This document shows positions 1 through 14,300 of a stretch of DNA of 64,000 nucleotides, in pieces. The stretch comes from Linyphia triangularis (lineage: Eukaryota; Arthropoda; Arachnida; Araneae; Linyphiidae): the NCBI GenBank assembly GCA_963978545.1, contig OZ021729.1:9658001-9722000 (forward strand), written 5' to 3'. The notes beneath the pieces were generated by a model, which was not told the origin of the DNA, did no database searches, and was given only the letters and a program-made list of their open reading frames with translations. Position numbers and translations under genes: made by a program. How positions within the stretch are numbered: the first letter of the stretch is position 1; each line of letters starts with the position of its first letter.

Positions 1-296
1 GTCCTTAAAAGTTCTTAATTTTTGCGGATGTTGTGTGTTCAACTGCAAAGTTAATGAATATACAACTTAGACTTGCTATCCCTGTGTGACCGACGCCTAT
101 CTGCACCTTATCGGAATTCTCTGACATATTTGTACTAAGCATGCGCCAACTTGTAACTTTTTTGGTAGAATATACTTTATTAAAAATTTATAACTAGACT
201 TGATGCCTGAAAACAAATTTTCAAAGGTCCTTAAAAACATTATTTAGGTCTTTAAAAGTCATTGACTTTCATTCTGTGATTTGATAGGGAATCCTG
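1..296. repeat. MITE copy, left end cut by the window (CAGGGTT family)
   Basis: This stretch matches 14640-14916 almost throughout, sharing words such as gatgcctgaaaacaaatttt and acttgctatcccc/tg. It ends in ATCCTG, matching the right end ACCCTG of the complete copy. Only the right part lies in the window. It is probably a short non-autonomous DNA transposon in an upstream renalase intron. Confidence 0.6.
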
Positions 297-1979
297 GGAA
301 GTCTAAAATAAGATTTTTTCACACCACAGTTCTTGCAGATTATGCTCCTCCTACATAGGCATTTTCTATTGGATTTTTTGCTCACTAGCAATAAGAAAAC
401 CAATGCTTTTCCATGAAAATTTTTACTTCCATTTCCAACAGCTTGTATGTAGGTAAATAATTAAAATGTTATGGCCCTTTTTTTTTTTGCTTAATAGATA
501 CATTTTTCAAAGCTTAAAAGTAGATGCACTACCCAAAAAATTATTTTCAGCAATTGTACCACTAAAGTTTAAACTATAGAAAATTTACCTTGTGTTGATG
601 GTAAGTAAACATAATGCAACCTACAAAAATATTTTGAATAAATAATTTTTGATTAATTCCTTTTTATAAAAAAAAATTTGAAATGCTACTCCTTCCACAA
701 TTTTAAGTATTTTCCATGAAATTTTCAAAATATATTTGTATTATAATTGTCAACAATAATTAGTATGGATTTGAAGATGCAAGCTATAGAAAAGGTTTTA
801 TATGTTTTTACACTAAAAACAGCAGAAAAACAATGTTTTATTCAAGTTTTCAAATTTTTAATTTAAAAAAATAATAATTAACATAGCACACCTTATTCCA
901 TTCTAACTTCTGTTTATCAGATGTATATAAATATACTATAACAATTTCCCAATCCTAACTAAATTTAGAAAAAGCTTTGAGATTTTAACAACTCTCAAAC
1001 TGTAAAATAATGAACTGAGAAAAACAGTGTAAATGTTTCTTTTTCAGCTTTGATAGTGTGAGATGGTTTAGAAAATACAATATAACTTTTTATCGATCAA
1101 AAGTACAACTATAAATTTTTGCTCAGCTATTCAGAAAGATATTCTCCACATTATAGGATAAAAATTGACATTTTCGCGTTATTTTTTGGATACCATGCCC
1201 TCTTAACAAGGAATATTTCTATTAATCTTCAAATTATAGTCTTCTCCTAAATATCTTTTACACATGTAACTTGACTATGTTTTCCTTTGGATTGATGAAA
1301 TGAGATGGGTCATATTCTTATCACACACAGTAAAGTTTTTTCTTTATGAAAAATTATTGACCTAATGAAGGTCTTTAAAATGACTTAAATAGCAGATATG
1401 TATAGTTTATACTAAGAACCATTTATTTGAACCCTCTTATCGAATCCAAATTATGGACTAATTTGTAACATCAAAATAATTTAGGTATGTAAAATTATTA
1501 TGACGTAAAAATTCAGTTTCCTAAAGGAAAAGTAAGTATCCTGTAGTCAATAAAAATGTATTTAATTTAACTGTAGTCTTATGGCTTGTTTCATCTTGTA
1601 AGCATCAAAACAAAAATATACATTAAGCAATTTGCAGGTTGTGTTCATTCTCTGCAGATATATTTTGAATTCTAAAACCTTAAATTGCAGAAGGCCCAGA
1701 TGAATTCTTCTACAGCGGTAATGCCAATTATTCTATAAATAGATTTTTACTACAATTAAATGTATTAAACATTTCTTTAAGTTATTTGATAAAACAATTA
1801 TGGGGAATTTTTTTTTTTAAACTCTTGTTTCAGTGCATGGTACAACCAAAAACTTACAGTAAATTTGTTGCAACTATCAATTATTATGTACATTGTTCAG
1901 TAGTTCTTTCAGAACTCCTCCTGTACTGTAGTTTAGTCTACAACCAGTTTAACATTCAAACAATATTACTCATTAATAG
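297..1979 (+). other. AT-rich renalase intron sequence, no recognised feature
   Basis: This lies between the MITE fragment and the first visible renalase exon. It holds only AT-rich sequence with stop codons in all frames. I looked for the renalase N-terminal segment (GxGxxG, GRM, DLGAQY-type motifs) and found none, so the preceding exons must lie outside the window. The open frame at 1786-1978 reads through the intron into the exon and is not supported upstream of the acceptor. Confidence 0.6.
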
Positions 1980-4900
1980 GTTTTATGATGAATTGCTTGA
2001 TAAAGATATACTTGTTCCACTTGGACAGAAGATTGAAAATTTTCGAAAGTTATCTGAAAGCAAGATGAATTTTGTAGCACCTGATGGAACAGATTCCTTA
2101 GTTAAACATTTTTTAAGCAAAGCAGGTAATTTATTTTGATATTTCATGTTTTGTAATGATCTGTATTTAGTAGTTTTTCGTATATTTGTTTGTTAGGAAC
2201 TTCCAACTGTATTTCTGCCATTATAAAGTGTATAGCACATCCAAATACGTCTGGTAATATTGAGCATCTAGAAGAATACATGATCGAAATCTTCTAGTGT
2301 GAACCCCTTTCTCCAATCCCACCGCACCAACAAGACGACATTGAGGCCATAACAGATTTAATGTGCCAAATATATCGCATTAGGTCACACCTATCTTCGG
2401 CAGCCGTCAACGATCGAACCCACATCCCTCCGATCGTGAACTCGATACCTGTGTTTCATTTACCCTGTCCCTTTAATTTGGCAATATTTACAAAATATAT
2501 TGCAATATTCAATTTTATTACTTCTTAATTTGCTTCTTCAGTTTGAGTGTTTTATATTAATGTGTATCACCTGCAAATTAAAAGTATTGTATAAGAATTG
2601 TGCGTTTTGTGATTAAAACATTGTTTCCAGTATTTACTTGTACAAGAAAATTCAAAACACATAATTATGTTTTTTAAATTGGATAAGTTTTGTTATGGTA
2701 TCCATTTTGATAAATATTTTCTCTTGTAAAATTGAACATGGGGTCATGTATAAATTACTTCATAAAAAAATTTGGTACTCTTAACCACGTCACGTTCAGT
2801 CATATTTGTTCGACCCCCCCACCCCACCCTTTTAAAGAATAATGTAATTAAATTAACCATACTCTTCTGATTCAAAAAATCTAAAAAATTGCATATTCAA
2901 TGTAGTTTTGAAGTGAACTGAGTGTAAGAAAACCTTGCTCATCAGTTCATAATGCAATTTATATACGTGCCCCTTTAAATGAAAATTCTTTTTTTTTTAA
3001 ATAATCTATTCATATTTTGAAAAGTATCTAATCATTTATTAAGATCATAGTTGTCAACAGATCTTTTCTAATAATTTATGTAAGATGTACTATATCGTAA
3101 ATTAAGAGGAATTACTTGTAACGATCATTAACTATGTTCAGGGATGAGTTTGTTCCGCCATGTGGCGGAATTCCGCTTTTTCAATTTTTTAGAAAAAAAA
3201 TAATTCCGCTTTTTCAAAGAAAGTTCCGCTTTTCTAATTTCTGGAAAAAAATCTGTTTTTTCCCGATTTTTCTATCCCACAGAAAAATAACCTTTTTTCT
3301 AAGGATGAATCGCGAAGCAGCTTCCCTTCCGCCCGATCGGGAAGAACGGAAACCCTACGGCATTCCTGCTCCAAGTAGAAAAATCTACTGAAATCCATCT
3401 TTTTAGTTACGTTGGCACTTAAACTTGCATTTTATACTTTTTCAACTGCACCGAAATTTGATCCTTTGGTGCCGTTTTTTTCTCTTTTCAAACTAGAATT
3501 TCCTTCATACTCATTCACGCGATTAACGTATACGAATAATGTGCTTGCTTTCAAGTCTGACATCCACGAAATTATCGTTTGTTGTATGTGTAAACGTACG
3601 TTGGTATGTGATGCTCGTTTTCGCTAATCGTTACGTTGATATAATGTCCACTACTGCCGAGATTTGTGTGGCTATGACGTGCGTAATCGGTGGGATTTAA
3701 GTTGCTGTGGTTTTCATTTTCGCGGAGTAATACGCCAATATAACAACGCTATTGCTGAGAATTGTTCCGAGATATTCGGCGTTAACAGATATTTACGTTT
3801 ATTTGATGGTCATTTTCGCTGAGTGCTACTTCGTTGTAAAATCTAAGATTTGCACCGATATTACCGAAGGAATGTCGATATTACCGTGATGAATTGTGTT
3901 ATCGTCGAGATTTACGTTGTTGTGATTGTAATTTTTGTCAAGTGTTACGCCGATCCAATAGCGCTATTGTTGAGTGTTGCCCCGGTATATTTAACTCTAA
4001 CTTTGATATTTCTGTTGGCGTGAGAGTAATTTTCGTCGAAAGCCATTCTGTAGTAACATCCGATGTTACCGCAATTTGCACTAGTATTACCAAGAAAAGA
4101 TCGATATTACCGAGATTTGTGCTGATATTATGGATGCTATCGCCAATATGCGCGTTGTTGCGATGTTCGTTTTTGCCGATACCTAGATTTTCGCCGGTAT
4201 TGCTTACAATACCTTTGTTAAAGTGATGGTCATTTTCGCCGAGGTTTACGCTAATACAATACCAGCTATTACCGAAATTTTCAACACCGAATTGTAGCTA
4301 TTCATCTAGACTTCCGTTAATGCGATAGCCGCCATATTCGTGATTAGTGCCTGTTTAAGGTTAAATTTCGCCGTTTGATTTGAATCTGCAGAATTACTCA
4401 AATTTTTTGTATCATTTCGTATAAAAATATTCTAAAAAGGAGTCACAATTGTAATTTTCTAAATAATCTGTATTTAAAATTGTTATTTTAACTGCAATTG
4501 TATGTAAAATTGTTTGTTACTTTTTACTTTATTGAACAAGTTTAACGATATGAATAAAAATTAAGATTTTTAGTATTTGTAGCTTAAAAATTTAGAAAAC
4601 TGGGTTTAATTAAATTCGGCCTGTTTGTCAATGTGTTATAATTGCTTAAAGTTGTTTGACTTGTTGAAATTTTTAAGTTTTTGCCGGTTTTCGTCGCTTT
4701 CACTTGATTTTTTTTTTTTATGCTTTGGAGCTATACCATGCCTGATGAGTGTACAAAGTGTATCCCTATGTTTAGGTGCCGCTATTTTAAACCATTTTTG
4801 CTCACGGACGGACCGAGATGGTGCAGTGTTATAAATACACATGGAAAAACACTATTTTTAAAAGTATAGCTTAAAATGTGTTTTACGCATACAATTTTTG

Positions 4901-7900
4901 GATTTTTGTTTTCAGCTTTTTGATTTTTTACCAAACTCATCCCTGTATGTTACAATCATCTAACCCAATTAATTTAGAAACTACTTTGTATAAAATCTTG
5001 AAATTTGGTGGGTAGGTACAAAAACGATCACTTAATGAAATGACATAAAATTAAAAACTTAAAAATAGTGTTTAATATGTTTTATTTTATATTCGAAATT
5101 CTTACGTCACTGCCTATCCAGTGGCTCCATCTTCAATAATCTTTTACTTTTTTAATTTTCATTTATAAAATAAAATATATTGGATGTTATTTTCGAGTTT
5201 TTTACATATGTAATTTCATTAAGTGATCATTTTCGCGCCTACTCGCCAAATTTCAAGGTTTTATACTAAGTAGTTTCTAAATGAACTGGGCTAAAAGATT
5301 GTAACATAGTGGGTATAGGGAATTGTTGGTGGGAAGAATAAAATAAGATCCAGTCTTGATAAGCCAACGTTTATTTAACGTCAAATAAAAAGAACCACAC
5401 ACATTAGGAACACATCACCAAGAATATATATACGCACACAAGTAGAAAAGAAATTTGCATAGACAGTTATAGTGAATGCAGTTAACAGTTAAATATTCCT
5501 AGACCGACAACCAATTTAAAATTACCATCATACTGCCCCATCGGTCAAGGAATATGGCAGATATACATAATAAGTATTACAATGCGTAAATTTCATTAGT
5601 TACCAATTCAAATTTAGTTTTTAACAAAGGTTTCGTTAAGAAATCAGCTAAATTATTCTGAGATTTAACAAATTTTAAATTAAATACTTGATCATTTAAC
5701 AACTGTCGTACAAATTGGTATTTGATGTCAATAAATTTTGTTTTAACACTTTCTTGACCATTCTTTACAAAAAATATTGCAGCTTGGTTATCACAAAATT
5801 GTATAGGAACAAAATCTGGAGTTAAATCTACCTCTTGTAGAATTCGTTTGTACCATAAAAGTTCTTTAACACACTCTGTTAAAGCTACGAACTCCGATTC
5901 CATGGAACTGAGAGCTATTGATCTTTGCTTTGATGATTTCCAAGCTATCGGAACACCACAAAAATAAACCAAATAACCTGTAACTGAGTACCTTTTATTG
6001 AGGTTGCACCCCCAATTAGCATCAGAATATGCGTAAAGTAAAGAATTATTTCTTAAAGAGAAACTAATTTTATGGTCTTTAGTTTGAAAAACATAATTTA
6101 GAATATCCACAATAATAAGCCAATGCTTATAGGTATATCCATTGTTAAATTGAGCCATTGTGTTTACTGCAAACTCAATGTCTGGCCTAGATCTATTCGA
6201 TAAAAATGATAAACAACCAATTATTGAACGATATGGGTATTTTTTCATTAGGTAATTTTCCTCAATTTCATTTTCATTTACTTTATCTGGTAAAACACAA
6301 CCGATTTTAAAAGGCAAACTTGGAAAGCTTTTTGGTAATTCTTCAAATCTTCGCATTAATTTATCAATGTAAGTTGCTTGATGTAAATAAATATTACCGT
6401 TTATTTCTTCAAAATTTACTCCTAATAAATATCTGATCTTTCCTAACTCAGTTATATCCAATTTAGATTTAATCAAATAAATTGCCTCATCTAATACCTT
6501 TTCATTTTCCCCAAAAATAACCATATCGTCAGCATAAACCACAAGTATAACATTTTGATTCAACATATAGGTACAATTAACCCACTTCAATTTTACAAAA
6601 CCAATATCTTCTAACAATTTATTTAGCGTATTATTCCAATACCTACTAGACTCGTGTAATCCATAAATACTTTTATGTAGTAAACACACTTTATTTTCAG
6701 CTCCTTTGGCTACATGACCAACTGGTTGTTCCATATAAACCTCCTTGTCTAAACGTCCATATAAATAAGCAGCTTTAACATCCAGTTGAGCATGTCTCCA
6801 ACTCAACATTGAAACTAACAATACAAAAAGAAATTTGATTATTGAAAAATTTACAACGGGTGAAAAGACATCACTGTAGTCTATTCCCCTAGTTCGAGAA
6901 TAACCTTTTGCTACTAATCTAGCTTTAAACTTTTTAATATTATTCTTTTCGTCCCTTTTAGTCGAAAATATCCACCTGCTGCCTATAATTCTAGCGTTTG
7001 GTGGTGGATCAACCAAATCCCAAACTTCCCTTTCACGCATAGTCTGCAATTCTTCTGTCATTGCCCTGTCCCAATGTGCTTTATTAGGCGAATTTTGCGT
7101 GTCTTGAAAAGTTTGTGGCGATTCAATCATATACAGTTCTTGCTGAAAAATATCACTCAACTGATTATCTATAAATTTTGAGTCATTTTCAAATACCAAA
7201 TTAGATTCTTTATTATCAACTTCAGTCGTTTTAAAATCAAACTTTTCAGGATTAAACAAAATATTATTTAGTTTACAATATTTTTCTGCATCATTTAAAG
7301 ATCGTAATCTTTCATTACTTCCAGGCGAATAAACAACGATTCTATCACTATTATTTCTCGGCCTTTCAACTCTATTCCAATTACTAACATCTAGAGGTAA
7401 CATTTCGGTCTTAACCGGTAAATCGTTAGTAACATCAGATACAGTCTTAATGGGTTGAGTGTTAGTAGTTTCAATAACATCAAGATCAGAATCACAATTG
7501 TCCAACAAAAAATGCACATTACTACATACATTTGTACTTCCGAATAAACTAGATACCCCTTTTCTGTTTTCATCTATATATACATGAATTGTTTCCTCCA
7601 CAGTACGTTTCTTTGGAATATAAATTCTATAGCCCTTGCGTTTAGTAGCATAACCAACTAGAATTCCCATTAGGGCTTTAGGTTGCAATTTGTTTCTTTT
7701 AGTACTAGGAATATGAACATATGCCAAAGAACCAAAAACTTTCAGATGCTTAACTGAAGGTTTATACCCTTTCCAAATTTCTATTGGAGTTTTACCCTCG
7801 GTTAATTTATGGGTACACCGATTTCTGACATATACAAAGGTCTTAAGAGCTTCTGCCCAAAAACTAGGTTTAAGACCGCTATCTTGTAACATGGCTCTGA

Positions 7901-10900
7901 CGGCATCTAAAGCAGTATGGTTAAATTTCTCGGCAATACCATTCATTTCCGGGGAATAAATTGATGTACGCTCAATTTTAATACCTAAATCATTAAGAAA
8001 TTTTTCGAATTCTGAACTACAGAACTCCAGCCCGTTATCAGTTCTTACTGCTTTAACTTTCTTACCCAATTCTCGCTCTACTCGCGTTAGATACGATTTA
8101 AAACAACTAAATACATAATTTTTATTTCGAATCACAAAGACATCAATTTTACGTGAATAATCATCAACTAGGGTTAAAAAGTACTTATTTCCACCTATTG
8201 ATTTAACTGGAGCTGGTCCCCATATATCCATGTGAACCCTTTCTAATACATTTTTAGTATTACGTCTATATACATAATTTCGCTTAAATGACGTTCTTTT
8301 CGACTTAGAAATTAAACAAGTTTGACAATTTTTGCAGTTTTTAGTCAATGATAAATTTTCTAAACCTTTCACACTTTTATCTGAACTCATTTCCCTTAAT
8401 AGAGGATAGTTAACATGACAAAACCTTCTATGAATCAGTTCAGGGCTTAAATTACTATACATTGCTGAAGTTTGAATTGGAGGATAGGCATATAAAATTT
8501 CTCTTTTCGATGAACAGTTAATATAAAATTTTCATATTTATCATATATAATCATCTTTGAATTTCCCCATACGACTTTATAACCAGCAATATCCAAATTA
8601 GCACCTCCTATTAAATTGCGTCTCATATTTGGAGAATAAAGTACATTTTCAAGGGTAATATTAACATTACCTTATGAGTCTTTAACTTCTAAAGAAATGT
8701 CACCAACTCCACATATCACCGATGTAGCATCTTTGTCACCAATCAAAGCCTTAGTATCCGGTAACTTCTTAAAGTTTTAGAACAGTGATAAGTCGTTGCA
8801 AAAATGGGATGTAGCTGCTGTGTCCACTAAGAATTCGACCATGTTGACACCAGTGTTAAACGCTTCACTGTCATTTTGAGGGTTGACTTCACTGTAAAAG
8901 TTCAGTTGTCGTTTAGACTCTTTCTTCTTCCAGCAATTTTCTTCGGAATGATTTGACATCTTACAGAACCTGCACGGCCCCATTCTTCAATATCGCTCGT
9001 TCGATGAGCTGGGTTCTTCCTTACTTCTGGATCCCAGTGCACTTCCACTGCTTGCGTTAGGTTTCGTTGTGCTTCTGGATTGGAAAGGTGGACGTCTTGA
9101 CTTAGCCAAGTATGCGTCACCTACTATTGACGATTCAAGTAGATCATCTGTCTTCTTTAATAATATTCTTCCCGATTCTGTAACAAGGTCATCTTGAACT
9201 CTGTCAAATTTGAAATCTTCATCTTTTAGTCGATACAGTTGTTGAACAATGTTTTCATAGTCAGTTGGCAGTCTGCGTATTAGTTGAAAGCACACTAAAA
9301 GTTCCGGTATCTCGAAACCTGCTTCAATTATCATCTCTTTCTTTTCATACACTCGTTTACAGTAAATACCTATAGTTTCTTCTGCCGGGTTGAATCTTAG
9401 TTCGTAGAACTCGTCCAATAGACCTGCTAATCTGGCTTATGACTTCGGTTCAAAATTTAGTTGCAAAATTTCCCAAGCCTCTTTTCCATCCGTTGTTTGA
9501 GAAATTAATGTTTGAAATTTTGGCTCTAATCCTTGATAAATGGAAGTGTACGCTCGTTGCCTTCGAAGATTATACGATCGTTTTTCTGCTGATGAAGCAC
9601 TCGCACCAAGGTCTTCCTCTTTACCTTCTACAAAACTCCAGGAATCATGATCCATCAAATACACTTTCATATCCGTCTTCCATCGGGCGTAATTCGTCCC
9701 GTTCAATTTAGGAAAACTCAATCCAGCCACGTACTCGGTCATACTTTTGAAAAAAGTTTAAACTACGGCAACTTACTTCATATAGTTCAAAGTTACGCGG
9801 GGCCACGTTGCTCGGCCCATAACCCACTATTGTTGGTGGGAAGAATAAAATAAGATCCAGTCTTGATAAGCCAACGTTTATTTAACGTCAAATAAAAAGA
9901 ACCACACACATTAGGAACACATCACCAAGAATATATATACGCACACAAGTAGAAAAGAAATTTACATAGACAGTTATAGTGAATGCAGTTAACAGTTAAA
10001 TATTCCTAGACCGACAACCAATTTAAAATTACCATCAGGAATGATTCGTACTAGGACATACTTAAGACGTATAAAATACTTTAAAACCATTTTTTACAGG
10101 AAAAAATCTTGCTAAACTGATTGTTTTAGAAATTATATATGCTCTTTTATTTAATGTCCTTTTTAAAATGTATTGTTGTTTGGGTGGGTTCGAAAGACTT
10201 GAAGCCAAAGCAGATTAAAGCTTGAAGTAATTTATTCTCATATAACTCTTTGCAGATTCTTTTACAACTCCGGAACTACCCGTTCTAAGACTCAATACAG
10301 CTGTTTACACAACAATTAAGCACAAACAGCAGTTAAAAACTAGATACACAACTGCTAAAATTGATGCAAAAGACAATGCAATACAGTTCACTTTTTGAAC
10401 TACTCTGAATGCTCGTTGAGAGACAACTAACTCGACTCTCTATTGGCTTCTGGTTCAAAAAATTAAAAAAAATTGCATATTCAATGTGGTTTTGAAGTGA
10501 ACTGAGTTAAAGAAACCCTTTTTTTTTTTTTTTTTTTTTTTTTTTGCATTATTGTTCTCTCTTAAAAGCCTGTAGTTTTGTTTTGTAGTTAAAATTTTAT
10601 TACTATTTAATTTTTTTTTCTGCAGATGCAAAAGTGTGTTTAGAACATGAAGTAGTAGAAATAAATTTAAAGGAAACTGAAAAGGTATGGGAAGTAACAG
10701 CAAGCAATGGTGTTGTGAAGGAATTCGATGCTGTTATTCTTACAATACCTGTGCCAGAGGTTTTGAAGTTGAAGGGAAATTTTTATACTGCAAGTATGTA
10801 TTGTTAAGTTATTTAGCTATCCGATTGTAAAGAATGCTTTGTAACTAGAATTTCATTTCGGAAGAAACTGTATTGTTTGCTTAGTGTAAACTTAATGTAA

Positions 10901-11313
10901 GGCTTATTTTTTTTATTCCTTTTAATCTATTTAAATAATATTTTTTATAAAAATAAAAGTACAAATCATTACTAATACTATAAAAAGAAAAAAAAATTAC
11001 ATTGTTAGTAAAACTGATATAATGATATATAAAAGAAAACTACATGCTGGTGTTTTTATGTGGGGTATTAGGTTTGTTGTTTCCAATTTTTCAAGGGTAA
11101 ATTTATAGTTTTAAAAATTATGCAAAGAACAACGAAATGGTAACTTCTATTGCCTTAAGTAGTATTAGTTGTTCTTTTTTCTGGTTTAAAATTTTACAAT
11201 AGCCTATGAAAAACGTATAGTTGAATTCATAGGAATATTTAATAAACTTTAAATTATTTATATTTAAAAAAAAAGGTTTTTCTGTTCTTTAAATCCTTAA
11301 GAATTGTAGTTTT

Positions 11314-11366
<53 letters not shown>

Positions 11367-14300
11367 GGGATAAGTTTTTCATAAAACGCTTAAAAAATTT
11401 TATACTTGAAAATTCATGAAGCACAACTTTTTTGATAACTCTGAAATCATGCCACCTAAATGACAAAAAAATTTAAAGAAATTTCAGTTCAGTTTATTTT
11501 AGCCAAATTACTTGATAAGCACCATTAATTGACATTTTAAAACTTTTACCAATGTGATATTTTCTAATTTCAATGTGAAAATATTTTCATTATAGCAATT
11601 ATAATGAGATTATGTGAATTCCAGTTTATGTTAAAATTTTAAATTGTTATTCTGACATCAAATATTAAAATGTTTGAATTTAGTTAAAATATTTAGCTCA
11701 GGACGATGATGTCAAAATAGCACTGGAACAAGTGAAATTCTCATCTCGCTATGCAGTTGCACTCCTGTATGATGAACCAATGAAAGCTTTGGAAGAATTG
11801 TCCTGGTCTATGAAATACTTTTCCAGTGACAGTACGATTTGCTTCGTATCTCTGGATAACCGTAAACGAGGTATGTTATCTATTACATAAATAAAGCATT
11901 AAATTATAGAACTTTTTTTTGTTAATTATTCGTATCTCCCAGCCTCATTGTTCTATTCCTTAAATCTTAATTTTAGTTACTTACACAGGGGTTGTATTCA
12001 CCATAATATTCCTTAAATTTTTGTTTCTTCCTAAAATTATCGTTAAATTTTTAATAATTCCTTAAAAAAATTAAAACTTCCAATAACTCTCCGATTTTCC
12101 TCCAAACCCTGCAGGAAAAACCCAATATTCATCCAAATGAAAAAATGGAATAAAATGAAATGTGCATGTTTGTCAAAATAATATAATTGTTTAATTATAT
12201 AACTTATCTTGCTAAAAAGTTGTTTGATGTTAAATTTTTTGGAAATTGGCAGTTTTTGTTAGTGTTGAAATAAGCTTTGGAAAGAATATTTGTGGGAGGA
12301 ACGTATGTCATAGACTGAGAGGCGATTGCAATTTTTGGACCCCATCGAACATCATTCTGATTTTTTTATAGACATAGGAGAAAAGTGAGTAGATTACGAA
12401 TCCACTGGTCTGCCGTGGCAAAAATGGCCGAAACTGGTCAAAAATCGACTTTTAATAAGTTGAACTAAATCCAATTGCCAAATGGGCCATAACTTGCCAA
12501 ATAATGAGCATTTATTTTTATTTGGTAACCCTCACTCTTTAATGATCAATTAAAGAAGGTTGCAGACAATTCATATATCTGACGACGGTCTACTTGCATC
12601 TATTAAAAGGGAGCCAAGTTGGCTATAAACATTGCGTCACAGATGACGTAACTGATGTCGCCAATTTGGCTTAATTTTAAAAGATACAAATTTTCCAAGC
12701 CAGAGATCAAAAATCGTTTGCGCTTTTTCTCATTGAAAATCAAAATGCAGGGTTGCGACGAAAAAGTTTGTTCTCTTTTTGGCAAGTTATGACATATTTG
12801 GCAATCAGATTTTAGTTCAACTCATTCCAAGTCGATTTTCGATCAGTTTCGGCCACTTTTGCTAAGGCAGACCAGTGGATTCCTAATCTACTCACTTTTC
12901 TCCAATCTCTATAAAAAATTCAGAATGATGTTCGATGAGGTCCAAAAATTATAGTCGCCTCTCAGACTATCAGCTCTAATAGAAATATCCCTAAAGGTTT
13001 TTGAATTTTCCCAAAAAATAAAAAAATTATCCCTAAAATTTTAAGAATCATCCCTAAAACTCGTACCTATTTTTTTTTTTTAGAAAATCACTGTGCCCCA
13101 TGTACTAGCCTAAACTACAAATATTCTGTGATTTTTCCTTTACAATTCCCATCCAAACCCAATTACCACTGTTTTGCATGTGCTATGCGCCAAATCATAC
13201 GGCTCAGCAAAACAAGTCAAGAATTGTAACTTCAGCTGTATATATTTTCATATACAAGCACAGCTAAAGTTTCAGAAGAATATTGCTCAAATCGAAAGTC
13301 TTGATGATTTAACGGCAAGGGATAGAAAGTTGGATCTATTTGATGTACAATTTTTAATTCAATTTGTGAATATGAAAATAGCCCGCTATTTTATTTTGAC
13401 TTATCCAAAGAAAGGCAAGTTAATACCAAAATAGTAAATAAATTTGTGAACTTAAACCTAAAAATATTTGTTGCATGCTATGTAATTTTCGTCATGGTAA
13501 CCAACTGAATATAAGCTTTAGAATCTTATTTAGATTTGGAGGCTTTAGATGTGTACATTAAAGTAACCATGTTTTGGATTATTATTGCATAAAGAACAAA
13601 ATTCAATCAGAAATTTAATCAAAATTATCACCTAACTTAATCTATATACAAGCTGTGCTTTAGTGACAAGAACTTCTATAATTACAATTGTTCAAAGCCT
13701 TTAAAAGGTGCAAGTTAAAGATTGTTTGCTATCTTACATAATGCTTTTAGATTTACTAAATATTACAGTAATATATCAATGAGTGCTATCAAATATTAAA
13801 AATGGTTAAATGGCTTTTATTTAGGCCGGGATAAGGAAAATCCAACTGTACTTTTACACACAGCTACGAAATTTGCTCAAGATTCTGACTGGGATGAAGA
13901 AAAAGTGCAAAAGCATGTGCTTGAATATATCAGGCATTTTCTTCCAGAATTACCAGAGCCTTCCTCCTCAAAATGTATCAAGTGGTCTTACTCACAAGTA
14001 TGTTTCTATTCTTTAAATGAAAACTGAGCCATTAATAATCATAAAAAGAAATTGCCATTTGCAATTTTAACTGTAAACTGTAATTTTAACTGTTTTTTAC
14101 TGTTGTATAATTTTTCACCTAAGTAATTCTTTGCAGTATATTTCATATGTATTTTTTTTTAATTTTGTTAAACTTTATTTTTATTCACTGTTAATGAAAT
14201 GTTATAAATTGGTGACACATAGAAAATAATATTTAAACACCTTTATATCATTTCTATTTTTCCCTATGATCTTATTAGATACCATGTTTGGAAAAAAGAA

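Larger units (their letters stand above)
5324..10037 (-). mobile_element. Full-length Copia (Ty1/copia) LTR retrotransposon
   Basis: The two 207-bp LTRs at 5324-5530 and 9831-10037 differ at only one base (G5457 versus A9964). Each is bounded by TG...CA, and the element is flanked by the 5-bp duplication GGAAT (5319-5323 and 10038-10042). The internal order on the minus strand is PBS, gag/zinc knuckle/protease, integrase, reverse transcriptase, RNase H, which is the Copia order. It sits antisense in a renalase intron. LTR near-identity indicates a recent insertion, although the gag region is broken. Confidence 0.95.
3115..10055. mobile_element. Long-inverted-repeat MITE interrupted by two nested transposons
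   Basis: The element's own sequence is 3115-3138, 4946-5323 and 10038-10055. The left arm (ttacaatc..aaccca..ttagaaactac..gtataaaa..cttgaaatttgg) is the reverse complement of the right arm (ccaaatttcaagg..tagtttctaaatgaactggg..gattgtaac). A complete relative lies at 29215-29641, and comparison with it fixes both insertion points. The 1.8 kb DNA transposon entered the left arm at TATGTT and Copia entered the right arm at GGAAT. Confidence 0.75.

Noticed and set aside
3134..4226. Frames of 71-110 codons as a transposase
   Set aside because: No conserved motif; they come from T-rich and degenerate repeated sequence inside the non-autonomous element.
13174..13434. 86-codon frame in a renalase intron
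   Set aside because: No domain, no conserved motif and no splice context fitting the renalase phases.
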